This document shows, piece after piece, positions 1 through 8,436 of a DNA stretch of 64,000 bases. The notes beneath the pieces were generated by a model. That model did not search any database and was not told the origin of the DNA. It saw only the letters and a program-made list of their open reading frames with translations. The stretch is from an uncultured Alphaproteobacteria bacterium (GTDB lineage Bacteria > Pseudomonadota > Alphaproteobacteria > RF32 > CAG-239): the NCBI GenBank assembly GCA_944390275.1, contig CALXPL010000002.1, forward strand, positions 62,001 to 126,000, read 5' to 3'. The position numbers and the translations under genes were made by a program. Numbering within the stretch: the first letter of the stretch is position 1; each line of letters starts with the position of its first letter.

Positions 1-40
1 AAAACGTCAAGTAAATTAATCCTAAAAAAGGAGAATAGAG

Positions 41-565
41 ATGGAATTAATGGAAGGAATTTTAAGCAGACGGTCTGTTCGCAAATACGAAGATAAACCA
101 ATAAGCAAAGAAATTCTAGAAAGGATCATTAAAGCAGGCCAATATGCTCCCTCAGCGCATAACACGCAACCGTGGGAATTTTTGGTTATTCAAGAAAAGG
201 AAGTTTTAAAACATTTTCGTCATATGCAACGTTCAGCCTTGTTTGCGGAAAATGCGGCCGCGGTAATTTTAATTTGCGGTCGTGAAGATATTTCATTCCA
301 TAGAGAAAAAGAAGGGTGGAGTTATATTGATATAGATTGTTCGGCAGCAACGGAAAATATGCTTTTAGCGGCACATGCTTTAGGATTAGGAGCCTGCTGG
401 TGTGGTGCATCCCCCATGAGTGGTCCGATAGCCAGTATCAAAGAATTTTTTCAACTTCCTGAAAATGTAAAACCATTTTCCATAATAGTTCTGGGTTATC
501 CGGCCGAAACACCGAAACAACCGGAAAGATATAATTCAGAGAGAATCCATTGGGAAAAATGGTAA
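41..565 (+). CDS. Nitroreductase family protein
   Basis: A 174-residue FMN-dependent nitroreductase-family oxidoreductase, probably cytoplasmic and dimeric and using NAD(P)H. The N-terminal RRSVRKY signature (residues 10-16) and the SAHNTQPW motif (about 38-45) form the FMN pocket, and the LGLGACW segment (about 114-120) is the usual second FMN-contacting strand. The length is normal for the short form of the family. An AAGGAG ribosome site lies just upstream of the start at position 41. The natural substrate cannot be read from the sequence. It stands alone and ends at a hairpin terminator shared with motB on the other strand. Confidence 0.85.
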   Translation: MELMEGILSRRSVRKYEDKPISKEILERIIKAGQYAPSAHNTQPWEFLVIQEKEVLKHFRHMQRSALFAENAAAVILICGREDISFHREKEGWSYIDIDCSAATENMLLAAHALGLGACWCGASPMSGPIASIKEFFQLPENVKPFSIIVLGYPAETPKQPERYNSERIHWEKW

Positions 566-575
566 AATAAAGAAA

Positions 576-608
576 TAAAACGCCGTTTTAAAAAATGGCG
601 TTTTATAA
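576..608. terminator. Bidirectional hairpin terminator
   Basis: Inverted repeat with AAAACGCC and GGCGTTTT arms, extended by T/A runs and one G-U wobble. It separates the convergent nitroreductase and motB genes and has A/T runs on both sides, so it can serve both. Confidence 0.7.
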
Positions 609-629
609 CAAATAAGGATAAAGTAATAA

Positions 630-1292
630 TTATTTAATGCTTCCTCTTGGTTCAATATGAATAACGACCCGTCTGTTTTGAGATTGATTTTGAGGAATAG
701 GTTCTCCAAAAGGATCTAAATTGGGAAGTTTTGGGATGTTATCATAATAACCGCTAACTTTAATTCTTGTACGAGCAATCCCACGAGCTTCAAGAAATCG
801 AGCAACAGCAGAAGCACGAGCTGAAGATAACTCCCAATTAGAAGGATATTGTGTATTGGAAAACTTTTTATTACTTGTATGACCTTCAATACTAAAATCA
901 AATTTATCGTAGCGTTCAGATTGCAAAGTTGCCGCAATTCTTTTAAGAATAGGGAGAGCCTCAGGATTTAACTCGGCAGACCCAGGACTGAAAAAAGCTC
1001 CTCCACCAAATTCCAAGACAACACCTTGAGAATCTGTTCCTAGGGCAACTTTATCTTCCATATTTAGAGCTTGAATATCATCGGATAATTCAAGCATCAT
1101 CATTTCAATAGGCCTTTGAACATCAACTTTTCCAACTCCTTCTTGCATTCCAGCTTGAATGATTTCGTATTTAGCCATATCGACACTAGACATCGCTACC
1201 ATTAAGACGAAAAAACAAAGTAACAAAGTTACCATGTCGCCATAAGTATCCATCCAAGATGAGTCAATTGCTTGTTCTTCTCTTTTTTTCAT
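630..1292 (-). CDS. motB: Flagellar stator protein MotB/PomB
   Basis: A 220-residue ion-channel subunit of the flagellar stator. It has one N-terminal transmembrane helix (about residues 20-40), and the channel aspartate is likely D19 in the WMDTYGDM segment. A C-terminal OmpA-like peptidoglycan-binding domain follows (about 125-216; GHTS, ELSSARA and QNRRV motifs). The helix reads LLLCFFVLM, closer to the sodium-type PomB than to E. coli MotB, so sodium drive is inferred. It lies 17 bp after motA in the same direction and is probably co-transcribed with gcrA and motA. Confidence 0.88.
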   Translation of the reverse strand: MKKREEQAIDSSWMDTYGDMVTLLLCFFVLMVAMSSVDMAKYEIIQAGMQEGVGKVDVQRPIEMMMLELSDDIQALNMEDKVALGTDSQGVVLEFGGGAFFSPGSAELNPEALPILKRIAATLQSERYDKFDFSIEGHTSNKKFSNTQYPSNWELSSARASAVARFLEARGIARTRIKVSGYYDNIPKLPNLDPFGEPIPQNQSQNRRVVIHIEPRGSIK

Positions 1293-1309
1293 GACAGGGC
1301 ACTCCGCAA

Positions 1310-2128
1310 CTAGGATTGATTATCACTATCTCTATTCATATCACGATCTATAAGAAATTGATCTTTAACATCGACAAAGGAGTTTAATTTGTCTTGAATA
1401 TAACGAGGACTTTTCCGTTCAGCCAGTAAAACTAGGCCATCCAGTTGAAGCGAGTTTTTAAAATCGGTAACATCAAAACGAGCATTCATTTTTGTAGCCA
1501 AAGGAATACAAACCAAACGAGCTAAAATCACCCCGTAGAAGGTAGTAATTAAAGCAACAGCCATACTTGGACCAATAGTTGCTGGATCACCGCTCATATT
1601 GCTTAACATAATAACCAAACCGATTAAAGTACCGAGCATACCGAAAGCCGGAGCATCGCCGCCCATTTTCATTAAAGCCCCTGTATGAGCTCTTTCGCGC
1701 GATGATTTTGATTCCATCATATGCTCTAAAATTTGTTTAATTTCATTACCCGTATAACCGGTTACAACAAGATCGGCACCATAAGCGAGAAAAGGATTTT
1801 CCTCACGTAAAGAGTCGGTAATTTCATTTTCTAAACCTTGAAGACCATTTTTTTGAATGATATACCCCCAACGGACGATTCTTCCGACTTCATCTTTAAG
1901 AGGAGATTCTAAATCTTTATATTTTTTAAAGGAAGCCAACATTGTTTTAAAAGCGGCGACAGCATTTTTGGGTTCGTAAGAAATGAAACAAGTAACAATA
2001 GTTCCGCCAACCACAACAATCAAACTTGGCACATCAAAGAAAGCAAGCGGACGATCAGTTGCAGACATGATAGAAGCGATGACCATCCCGAAACCGCCTA
2101 AAAAGGCTAATAAAGTACCTAAAGACAT
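1310..2128 (-). CDS. motA: Flagellar stator protein MotA/PomA
   Basis: A 272-residue stator subunit that forms the ion channel with MotB and pushes on FliG. Hydrophobic segments at the N-terminus (about residues 3-22 and 30-50) and a pair around 140-195 fit the four-helix MotA fold. The PALFG-like loop appears as APAFGMLGTLIGL, and the FYGVILARL helix is typical. A longer reading could begin at 2140, but GGAG sits just before the ATG at 2128, so that start is preferred. gcrA lies 65 bp upstream. Confidence 0.88.
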   Translation of the reverse strand: MSLGTLLAFLGGFGMVIASIMSATDRPLAFFDVPSLIVVVGGTIVTCFISYEPKNAVAAFKTMLASFKKYKDLESPLKDEVGRIVRWGYIIQKNGLQGLENEITDSLREENPFLAYGADLVVTGYTGNEIKQILEHMMESKSSRERAHTGALMKMGGDAPAFGMLGTLIGLVIMLSNMSGDPATIGPSMAVALITTFYGVILARLVCIPLATKMNARFDVTDFKNSLQLDGLVLLAERKSPRYIQDKLNSFVDVKDQFLIDRDMNRDSDNQS

Positions 2129-2193
2129 AAAAATCTCCATAGAATAAGGAATTATTATAGCGAGAATAATAACATATAATTATTAAACAAAAG

Positions 2194-2721
2194 TTATTTC
2201 TTAAGATTTGGTTTTACATAAGCCAAAGCGGCATGTTCTTCACAGTAAGTTTGCCCAAGTTTTACACGTTTCCCGCAGAAATGAAAATTTTCATCTTTTG
2301 GGTCGCCGATAGGCCAACGGCAAGTGTGGTTATCAAGATTGGTTAACATAACTTTTCCGTCTTTACGAACAATGGGCTTACTTTCAATTTTTGTAGATAT
2401 AAATTTTTCTTCGTCTGGAATAATTTTTTGAGGAGGAACAGATACTTGTTCAACAGGTTTAACGGATGCTGTTTTCTCGTTAGATGTTGTAGAATTTTTC
2501 GTTGAAACTTCATTTGGTGTAGAATTAGTTAAAGAAGGTTTGGGAGCAGATGTATCTGATTTTCTTTTAATAGGGGAAGGTCTTCCTGAAAGTCCCAAAC
2601 GATGAACTTTTCCGATAATAGAGTTTTTAGAAACACCGAGTTTTTTTCCGATAGCCCCGGTAGTCATACCTTCTTTCCACATTCTTCTTAAATCTTCAAC
2701 CATTTGGTCAGTCCAAGCCAT
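2194..2721 (-). CDS. gcrA: Cell-cycle regulator GcrA
   Basis: A 175-residue GcrA-family transcription factor, a sigma-70 cofactor found in Alphaproteobacteria that activates promoters carrying methylated GANTC sites. The N-terminal 45 residues hold the helix-turn-helix (WTDQMVEDLRRMW, GVSKNSIIGKVHRLGL). A low-complexity Ser/Thr/Pro linker follows, then a conserved Cys/His-rich C-terminal region (about 133-170: CRWPIGDP, FCGKRV, YCEEHA), which in the family contacts sigma-70. AGGAG precedes the start. The window contains no CcrM methyltransferase gene. Confidence 0.95.
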   Translation of the reverse strand: MAWTDQMVEDLRRMWKEGMTTGAIGKKLGVSKNSIIGKVHRLGLSGRPSPIKRKSDTSAPKPSLTNSTPNEVSTKNSTTSNEKTASVKPVEQVSVPPQKIIPDEEKFISTKIESKPIVRKDGKVMLTNLDNHTCRWPIGDPKDENFHFCGKRVKLGQTYCEEHAALAYVKPNLKK

Positions 2722-2779
2722 TTTAAATCTCCTAAAATAACAATGAAATTACTCATATAATATTTTAATATTTATCCCG

Positions 2780-2808
2780 AGTCTAGAATTATTATTGAGA
2801 AAAGGCAA
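2780..2808 (-). promoter_or_regulatory. Putative gcrA promoter with a GANTC site in the -10
   Basis: On the minus strand TTGCCT (2803-2808) and TAGACT (2780-2785) are separated by 17 bases. The -10 overlaps a GANTC sequence (GACTC, 2779-2783), the CcrM methylation motif. The start codon is about 60 bases downstream. Inferred from sequence only. Confidence 0.4.
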
Positions 2809-2875
2809 TTTTTTTAAGATTTTTTAGGAGATTTTTGATAAAAGAAAACAAAAAAATTAAGAAAAGGGGTAGGAC

Positions 2876-4321
2876 ATGAAATTTAGAAGCTATTTAGCAA
2901 TTTTTGGAATAAGCATGTTAGGTTTTGTTGCCGTAAGTCAAGCAGAAGAAGTTGAGAAGCAAGTTTCTTCGGATAAAACAACAAATATGAATATCAGCAT
3001 ATATAATAATGATGTAGCGTTTGTAAGAGATAGACGGAATGTTGATTTGCAACATGGATTAAACAAGATAGCTTATGTTGGAGTATCATCACAGATTCGT
3101 CCGGAAACAGCCATGTTGTATGGAAAAGCTATAGAAGTAATAGAGCAAAATTATAATTACAACATGCTTAATCAGAGTAATCTTTTAGAAGCGTACATAG
3201 GAAAGAAAGTAAAAACAGCCCTTTATAATGAGCAAACAGGCAAGACAATATATGATAGCGCAGAAGTCTTAGATGGCGGAAAAGGTAATCCGGTATTGAA
3301 GTTTAGTTATGGAATAGAAACGGATTATCCTGGGCGGATAATATTTGATAACATACCAACAGAATTGAGACGAGAACCGACATTGGTTATAGATTTAAAT
3401 AATAAAGCGGTTTCTGGGCAGCAAGAAATTGAATTAGCTTATTTAACCGGGGGAGTAAGTTGGAAAGCGGATTATGTTGCGGAAATACAAGAGGATGATA
3501 AATTAAAACTCAATGGTTGGATAAGTTTGAGTAATAATTCAGGAGTCGATTATGATAAAGCCTCAGTACAATTAATAGCAGGATCAGTCAATAAAGTAAA
3601 CGAAGTAATAGCTCCGATGATGGTAATGAGAAGCGCAAAAACAGCAGGAGCGTTTATGGAAAACGGAGTCGCCGATAGCGCTATGATGCCGACGTCAGAA
3701 TCATTTGCGGATTATTATTTGTATCAGCTACCGATAAAAACGGACATTAAAGATAAGCAAACAAAACAAGTCAATTTAATGACAAAAGACAAAGTTGATT
3801 ATAACAAAGAATACAAATTAAATTCACCGCTTTATCTAAGTTATAAGAGTAATGAAACAGAATTTACGAAAGCCAATCCCGAAGTTATTTATAAGTTAAA
3901 TAATGTCAAAGAGGAAGGTTTAGGAGTTGCAATACCATCAGGAACGATTCGTTTTTTTGAAAGCGATAAGAATAAGAATCTGCAATTTATCGGTGAGGCC
4001 AAACTTCCACAATTAACAGTAGGAGAAACAGCAGAATTGGATTTAGGACAAGCATTTGATATTTATGCTAAAGGAAAGGTAGTTTCTGTTCAAAAAATAT
4101 CGGATAAAACATCAGAGGTTGAAGTTGAAATAACATTGCAGAATTCGAAAGCAGATTCAGTAACAGTAAGTTTTATTCAAAATTATAACGGTCATTGGAA
4201 AATCATAGAAGAAAGTGAAAAAAGCCAAAAGAGAAACGCTTATTCTTCAGAATGGAAAATAAATTTGCCGGCAAATGAAAAACAAATTTTAACATATAAA
4301 GTTCAACTTAGCCAAAAGTAA
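2876..4321 (+). CDS. DUF4139 domain-containing secreted protein
   Basis: A 481-residue protein with a cleavable signal peptide (cut likely after VSQA, about residue 23). The body matches the DUF4139 family as I recall it: an N-terminal 'Y.ND.A.VRD.R.V.L..G.N' segment, a central beta-rich domain containing SWKADYVAEI and LNGWISLSNNSG, and a C-terminal domain ending in a NEKQILTYKV strand. Family function is unknown; a periplasmic or outer-surface location is inferred. The gene after it starts 5 bases past the stop and also encodes a secreted protein, so they may act together. Confidence 0.75.
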   Translation: MKFRSYLAIFGISMLGFVAVSQAEEVEKQVSSDKTTNMNISIYNNDVAFVRDRRNVDLQHGLNKIAYVGVSSQIRPETAMLYGKAIEVIEQNYNYNMLNQSNLLEAYIGKKVKTALYNEQTGKTIYDSAEVLDGGKGNPVLKFSYGIETDYPGRIIFDNIPTELRREPTLVIDLNNKAVSGQQEIELAYLTGGVSWKADYVAEIQEDDKLKLNGWISLSNNSGVDYDKASVQLIAGSVNKVNEVIAPMMVMRSAKTAGAFMENGVADSAMMPTSESFADYYLYQLPIKTDIKDKQTKQVNLMTKDKVDYNKEYKLNSPLYLSYKSNETEFTKANPEVIYKLNNVKEEGLGVAIPSGTIRFFESDKNKNLQFIGEAKLPQLTVGETAELDLGQAFDIYAKGKVVSVQKISDKTSEVEVEITLQNSKADSVTVSFIQNYNGHWKIIEESEKSQKRNAYSSEWKINLPANEKQILTYKVQLSQK

Positions 4322-4326
4322 AAAAA

Positions 4327-5562
4327 ATGAAGTTAGGATTAAAAAAAATTGCATTTTTATTTTTACTGATTGTTTCGTCGAACGGTTATGGAAAAGAAAA
4401 TGTGGAGAATTTTTTTGAAATAGACATGGAAGCTCCGCTACCAAGTTATGAAGAGTTATATGAAAAATATTCTCCACCACCGGTTTATGACAAAAAATAT
4501 GAGTTCACGTGGAATATAGGAACAATTTTTGATAAAGAGTTTTACAACACAATACAAGCATACGGTTCAAGCGACAAACGATTAAAAAAAGAAAACGAGG
4601 ATGTTTTATTTACGTTAATAACAACGGCGCCGAAAGAAATTTACCCTTATATAGGTCCTTATTTGCATACAGTACCCAATATATCACCAAAAATACTGAA
4701 TCTACCGGGGATTAAAGAAACGAAAGGAAAATTTCCGACAAGAATAGCCCCACAAATGAAAGACATTCCCAATTTAGAATTTTTGTCGCCGCATATGTAT
4801 TTTTTGCTGATGCCAGAAATATGGCCGGAGAATTTAAGGATGATGGAAGGGAGTTTCACACCAATAAAAAATCCGAAGACAGTTTACAGGCCAGAGTTTT
4901 ATAAAAGAATACACGAGTTAGTACCAGTAAAGCAATTTTATCCGAATAATCAAGAAAAAAAGAAGATAAGCAAAAGTGATTTAAGAACGGTTTCTCCGAA
5001 TAAAGATTCGGCACTGACAACGGCAGACATACAGGCATTTGTTCGAACGATTAAGGGTGTTAATGATTTTGTAGCGCAACCGGGGATGAAACTACGTTTA
5101 TTTTCAGCAGGACAATTATTAGATGCGTATGAGAACGATATAAAAGGATATTCAGGAATAAATGCTCTTAAGGATATTGTTCACCCATGTCAAAGATTTG
5201 TGCAAAAGGTTAGAATTTTAGGCGAAGAAACAAACTTAGAATTAATTGTTGGAAAAGAAGCCTTTAATTTAAATGAGTGGGCATATACATGCGATAAAAC
5301 CATAAAAGCATATAGAAAATCACAAATGAGTAGTTCAGTTGCGGCATCTGTAATCAAGGCAAAGAACGGAGAATATGAAAAAATCATAACACAACTTGAT
5401 AGTTTTAACGCTGAAAAATTGCAAGCCGTAAAATCATTAGAAGTAATGTATCATGCGCCAATAAATGATGTTTTGGAAGCCATAAAAAATCGCAAATTGC
5501 TGAAAGAAGAATTTTCAAAGGCACATTACGAAATAGGAGGACACCCCATAGCTCTCCATTAA
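4327..5562 (+). CDS. Secreted protein of unknown function
   Basis: A 411-residue protein I do not recognise. It has a signal peptide (hydrophobic core about residues 8-20), then a Pro/Tyr-rich stretch (about 35-60, SYEELYEKYSPPPVYDKKYE). A middle region is rich in Pro/Leu ('LHTVPNISPKILNLPGI'), and a more helical C-terminal half (about 230-400) has two cysteines (HPCQRF, AYTCDK) that could form a disulfide. The start is 5 bases after the DUF4139 gene with only a weak ribosome site, which suggests translational coupling. No homology-based function can be given. Confidence 0.6.
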   Translation: MKLGLKKIAFLFLLIVSSNGYGKENVENFFEIDMEAPLPSYEELYEKYSPPPVYDKKYEFTWNIGTIFDKEFYNTIQAYGSSDKRLKKENEDVLFTLITTAPKEIYPYIGPYLHTVPNISPKILNLPGIKETKGKFPTRIAPQMKDIPNLEFLSPHMYFLLMPEIWPENLRMMEGSFTPIKNPKTVYRPEFYKRIHELVPVKQFYPNNQEKKKISKSDLRTVSPNKDSALTTADIQAFVRTIKGVNDFVAQPGMKLRLFSAGQLLDAYENDIKGYSGINALKDIVHPCQRFVQKVRILGEETNLELIVGKEAFNLNEWAYTCDKTIKAYRKSQMSSSVAASVIKAKNGEYEKIITQLDSFNAEKLQAVKSLEVMYHAPINDVLEAIKNRKLLKEEFSKAHYEIGGHPIALH

Positions 5563-5591
5563 GAAAAAAAATAAAATTACAGATTTTAGTA

Positions 5592-5619
5592 TTGCAATTT
5601 ATATAAAATTTAGTATAAA
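5592..5619 (+). promoter_or_regulatory. Putative rpoZ promoter
   Basis: TTGCAA (5592-5597) and TATAAA (5614-5619) are 16 bases apart, about 45 bases before the rpoZ start. The spacing fits a housekeeping sigma promoter. Confidence 0.45.
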
Positions 5620-5664
5620 GTCTAAAAAAGATTTTATTTATAATAATTAACAAGGTACAAGGAA

Positions 5665-6144
5665 ATGGCACGCGTTACAGTAGAAGATTGCATTGATAAA
5701 ATTCCAAATCGCTATGAATTACTAATGGTCGCAGCGCAAAGAGCAAAAGACTTAAGTGCAGGAGCTCCTTTAACGGTAGCAAAAGATAATGATAAAAATC
5801 CGGTAATAGCTTTAAGAGAAATAGCTGATGGAACGGTAAATATTGAAGAATTGCAAAAGTCATTGGTAATGGGACTTCAAAAATATGTAGAAGTTGAAGA
5901 ACCGGAAGAAGAAGAATTAGAAATTTTAGCGGCAGAAAAAGAATTATCGGAATTAGATGATCAATTTTCAGGAATTAGCTTGGAAGCCGGAGATATGTCA
6001 GAATCGATGCAGATTAGAGAAGGAGACGATTCTCTAGATATAGAGAATGAAGAACTCGATAATGATACGGTATTAGATGATACTTTTGATGACACATTAG
6101 ATGCAAATGATGATTTTGGTGCTGATTTTGATGAAGAAGAGTAA
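5665..6144 (+). CDS. rpoZ: RNA polymerase omega subunit with long acidic tail
   Basis: The omega subunit helps assemble beta-prime into RNA polymerase. Residues 1-75 are the conserved core (MARVTVEDCIDKIPNRYELLMVAAQRA, then KNPVIALREIADGTV). The protein is 159 residues, against about 90 in E. coli. The extra C-terminal half is strongly acidic (EEPEEEELEILAAEKE, then Asp-rich repeats ending FDEEE). Its position upstream of rel is usual for Alphaproteobacteria. AAGGAA lies a few bases before the ATG. Confidence 0.93.
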   Translation: MARVTVEDCIDKIPNRYELLMVAAQRAKDLSAGAPLTVAKDNDKNPVIALREIADGTVNIEELQKSLVMGLQKYVEVEEPEEEELEILAAEKELSELDDQFSGISLEAGDMSESMQIREGDDSLDIENEELDNDTVLDDTFDDTLDANDDFGADFDEEE

Positions 6145-6183
6145 ATAAATTCAGTATTTTTTAATTATCATCTGTCTATAATT

Positions 6184-6219
6184 ACAACGCCTGCATCTTT
6201 TAAAGAGATTAGGCGTTGT
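6184..6219 (+). other. Hairpin between rpoZ and rel
   Basis: ACAACGCCT (6184-6192) pairs with AGGCGTTGT (6211-6219), and inner bases (TCTTT/AAAGA) extend the stem. No U-run follows, so it is not a standard terminator. It may be an RNA-processing or stability element in the rpoZ-rel leader. Confidence 0.45.
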
Positions 6220-6274
6220 AAATGGTTAAAAGGGTACAACAATAAAGAAAAAATAAGAATAAAGTTGAGGCTCA

Positions 6275-8425
6275 ATGTTAAGACAGTATGAATTGGTAGA
6301 TTTAGTAAAATCCTATGATCCGGATGCCGATGAAGAAGCATTAAACCGAGCCTATGTTTTTGCAATGAAGAAACATGGAGCTCAATTAAGAGAATCAGGA
6401 GACCCCTATTATTCACATCCGATAGAAGTTGCCGGAATATTAACAAAATTTAAATTAGATTCAGCCTCAATCGTTGCAGCACTTTTACATGATACAGTAG
6501 AAGATACAGATACAACAGTAGAAGAAGTAAAACAGCTTTTTGGCGAACAAGTAGCGAACATTGTCGATGGTTTAACAAAATTAGCTTTAATTGAACAGAA
6601 ATCCTCAAATAATAAGCAAGCGGAAAATTTTAGAAAATTATTATTAGCAATGTCAGAAGACATAAGAGTCTTGCTGATAAAACTAGCGGACAGACTACAC
6701 AATATGCGTACGTTGCATTACTGCAAACCGGAAAAAAGGCAAAGAATAGCAAAAGAAACGTTAGATATATATGCTCCATTGGCAGAACGCATTGGTATGC
6801 AGGAAGTTAAGAGTGAGTTGGAAGAAATAGCTTTTTCGGAATTGCATAAAGAAGCGCATGATTCAATAGTCGCTCGTTTAAATTTCTTAAGAGAACAAGG
6901 AAGCAATATTGTTCCCAAAATTATTCAGCAACTAGAAAAAGATATGGCGGATAATGGAATAAAGGCAAGTGTCAGTGGTCGAGAAAAAACGCCTTATTCC
7001 ATATGGCGCAAAATGCAACAAAAGAATGCGTCATTTGAGCAATTATCAGATATTATGGCATTTCGAATAATAGTTGATGATATCGGTTCATGCTATCAAG
7101 CCCTAGGAGTAATACATAGCAAATATCACATGATACCGAGACGTTTTAAAGATTATATTTCGACTCCGAAACCGAATGGATATAAATCGATACATACCGG
7201 AGTAATTGGACCGGAAAATACGCGTATTGAAATTCAAATCAGAACGACGGAAATGCATGAGATAGCGGAAAAAGGAGTTGCGGCACATTGGGCATATAAG
7301 CAAGGTCAAAAAGTTGAGGGTAAAAATTTCCGATGGATAAGAGAGCTTCTTGAAATATTGGAACAAGCCCAAAATCCCGAAGAGTTTTTAGAAAATACAA
7401 AACTGGAAATGTATAATGACCAAGTTTTTTGTTTTACGCCCAAAGGCGATTTAATAGGATTACCTGTAAATTCAACACCTGTAGATTTTGCGTATGCTAT
7501 CCATTCTTCAGTTGGAGATACATGTGTCGGAGCAAAAATTAACGGAGAAATACGCCCTTTAAGAACAGTTCTTCAGAATGGAGATCAGGTAGAAGTTTTA
7601 ACGTCAAAAGCGCAGCACCCCTCAACGGAATGGGAGAGGTTTGTCGTAACGGGAAAAGCCAAAGCCGCCATAAGGAGATATGTTCGCGCTCACAAGCGAG
7701 ACCAATTTATCACGTTAGGTCAAGAAATACTGGAAAGATTATTTAAAACAGAAAATTTTGAGTTTTCAGAAAAGTTATTAATCAATGTACTGCCTAATTT
7801 TGAGGCAGATTCAATAGATGATATATATGCCAAAGTCGGGGAAGGATTGGTTACGGGATGGGATGTTTTAAAAGCAGTCTATCCGGCGTATAAACAGTCG
7901 AAATTGGAAAAAGTCGTTAATGCCATAAAAGTTCCCAATCTGAAAAAGGTTTTAAAGAAAGGAAAAGGGAAAGGCGAACCGTTAAAAATAAAGGGATTAA
8001 TACCGGGGATGGCTGTCCATTATGCTGGTTGTTGCCATCCGTTGCCTGGAGATAGAATTGTGGGGATAGTAACAACAGGAAAAGGGGTTGCTATTCATAC
8101 AATAGATTGTAAAATATTAGAAAAGTTCGCCAATGAACCGGAAAGATGGTTAGATGTAGCATGGGGAGATGATGCCTACGGAGAAATATATGTCGGCCGT
8201 TTAAAAATAATGTTGAGCAATGAACCGGGGGCTTTGGGAGATTTATCTAACTTAATAGCAAGATGTAACGGAAATATTGCAAATTTAAATATAGTTTATA
8301 GAACGGTAAGTTATTTTGAATTATTGGTAGATGTTGAAGTAAAAGATACCAAACAATTAAATGAAATAATAGACGTGCTTAAAGCCAGTAAAGTCGTAAG
8401 TTATGTAAGTCGAGCAGCACAATAG
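6275..8425 (+). CDS. rel: Bifunctional (p)ppGpp synthetase/hydrolase
   Basis: A 716-residue long RelA/SpoT homologue that makes and degrades the alarmone (p)ppGpp. The N-terminal HD hydrolase motifs look intact (SHPIE with H48; LLHDTVED with H72/D73), and so does the synthetase domain (RFKDYISTPKPNGYKSIHT, about 288-306). TGS (about 385-445, VFCFTPKGDLIGLP), helical and zinc-finger-like (HYAGCCHPLPGD, about 585-596) and ACT (about 640-715) domains follow. Both activities are therefore expected, as in most Alphaproteobacteria with a single Rel. GAGG precedes the ATG. It heads the acpS-lepB-rnc-era run. Confidence 0.95.
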   Translation: MLRQYELVDLVKSYDPDADEEALNRAYVFAMKKHGAQLRESGDPYYSHPIEVAGILTKFKLDSASIVAALLHDTVEDTDTTVEEVKQLFGEQVANIVDGLTKLALIEQKSSNNKQAENFRKLLLAMSEDIRVLLIKLADRLHNMRTLHYCKPEKRQRIAKETLDIYAPLAERIGMQEVKSELEEIAFSELHKEAHDSIVARLNFLREQGSNIVPKIIQQLEKDMADNGIKASVSGREKTPYSIWRKMQQKNASFEQLSDIMAFRIIVDDIGSCYQALGVIHSKYHMIPRRFKDYISTPKPNGYKSIHTGVIGPENTRIEIQIRTTEMHEIAEKGVAAHWAYKQGQKVEGKNFRWIRELLEILEQAQNPEEFLENTKLEMYNDQVFCFTPKGDLIGLPVNSTPVDFAYAIHSSVGDTCVGAKINGEIRPLRTVLQNGDQVEVLTSKAQHPSTEWERFVVTGKAKAAIRRYVRAHKRDQFITLGQEILERLFKTENFEFSEKLLINVLPNFEADSIDDIYAKVGEGLVTGWDVLKAVYPAYKQSKLEKVVNAIKVPNLKKVLKKGKGKGEPLKIKGLIPGMAVHYAGCCHPLPGDRIVGIVTTGKGVAIHTIDCKILEKFANEPERWLDVAWGDDAYGEIYVGRLKIMLSNEPGALGDLSNLIARCNGNIANLNIVYRTVSYFELLVDVEVKDTKQLNEIIDVLKASKVVSYVSRAAQ

Positions 8426-8436
8426 AAAGGAAAGAT

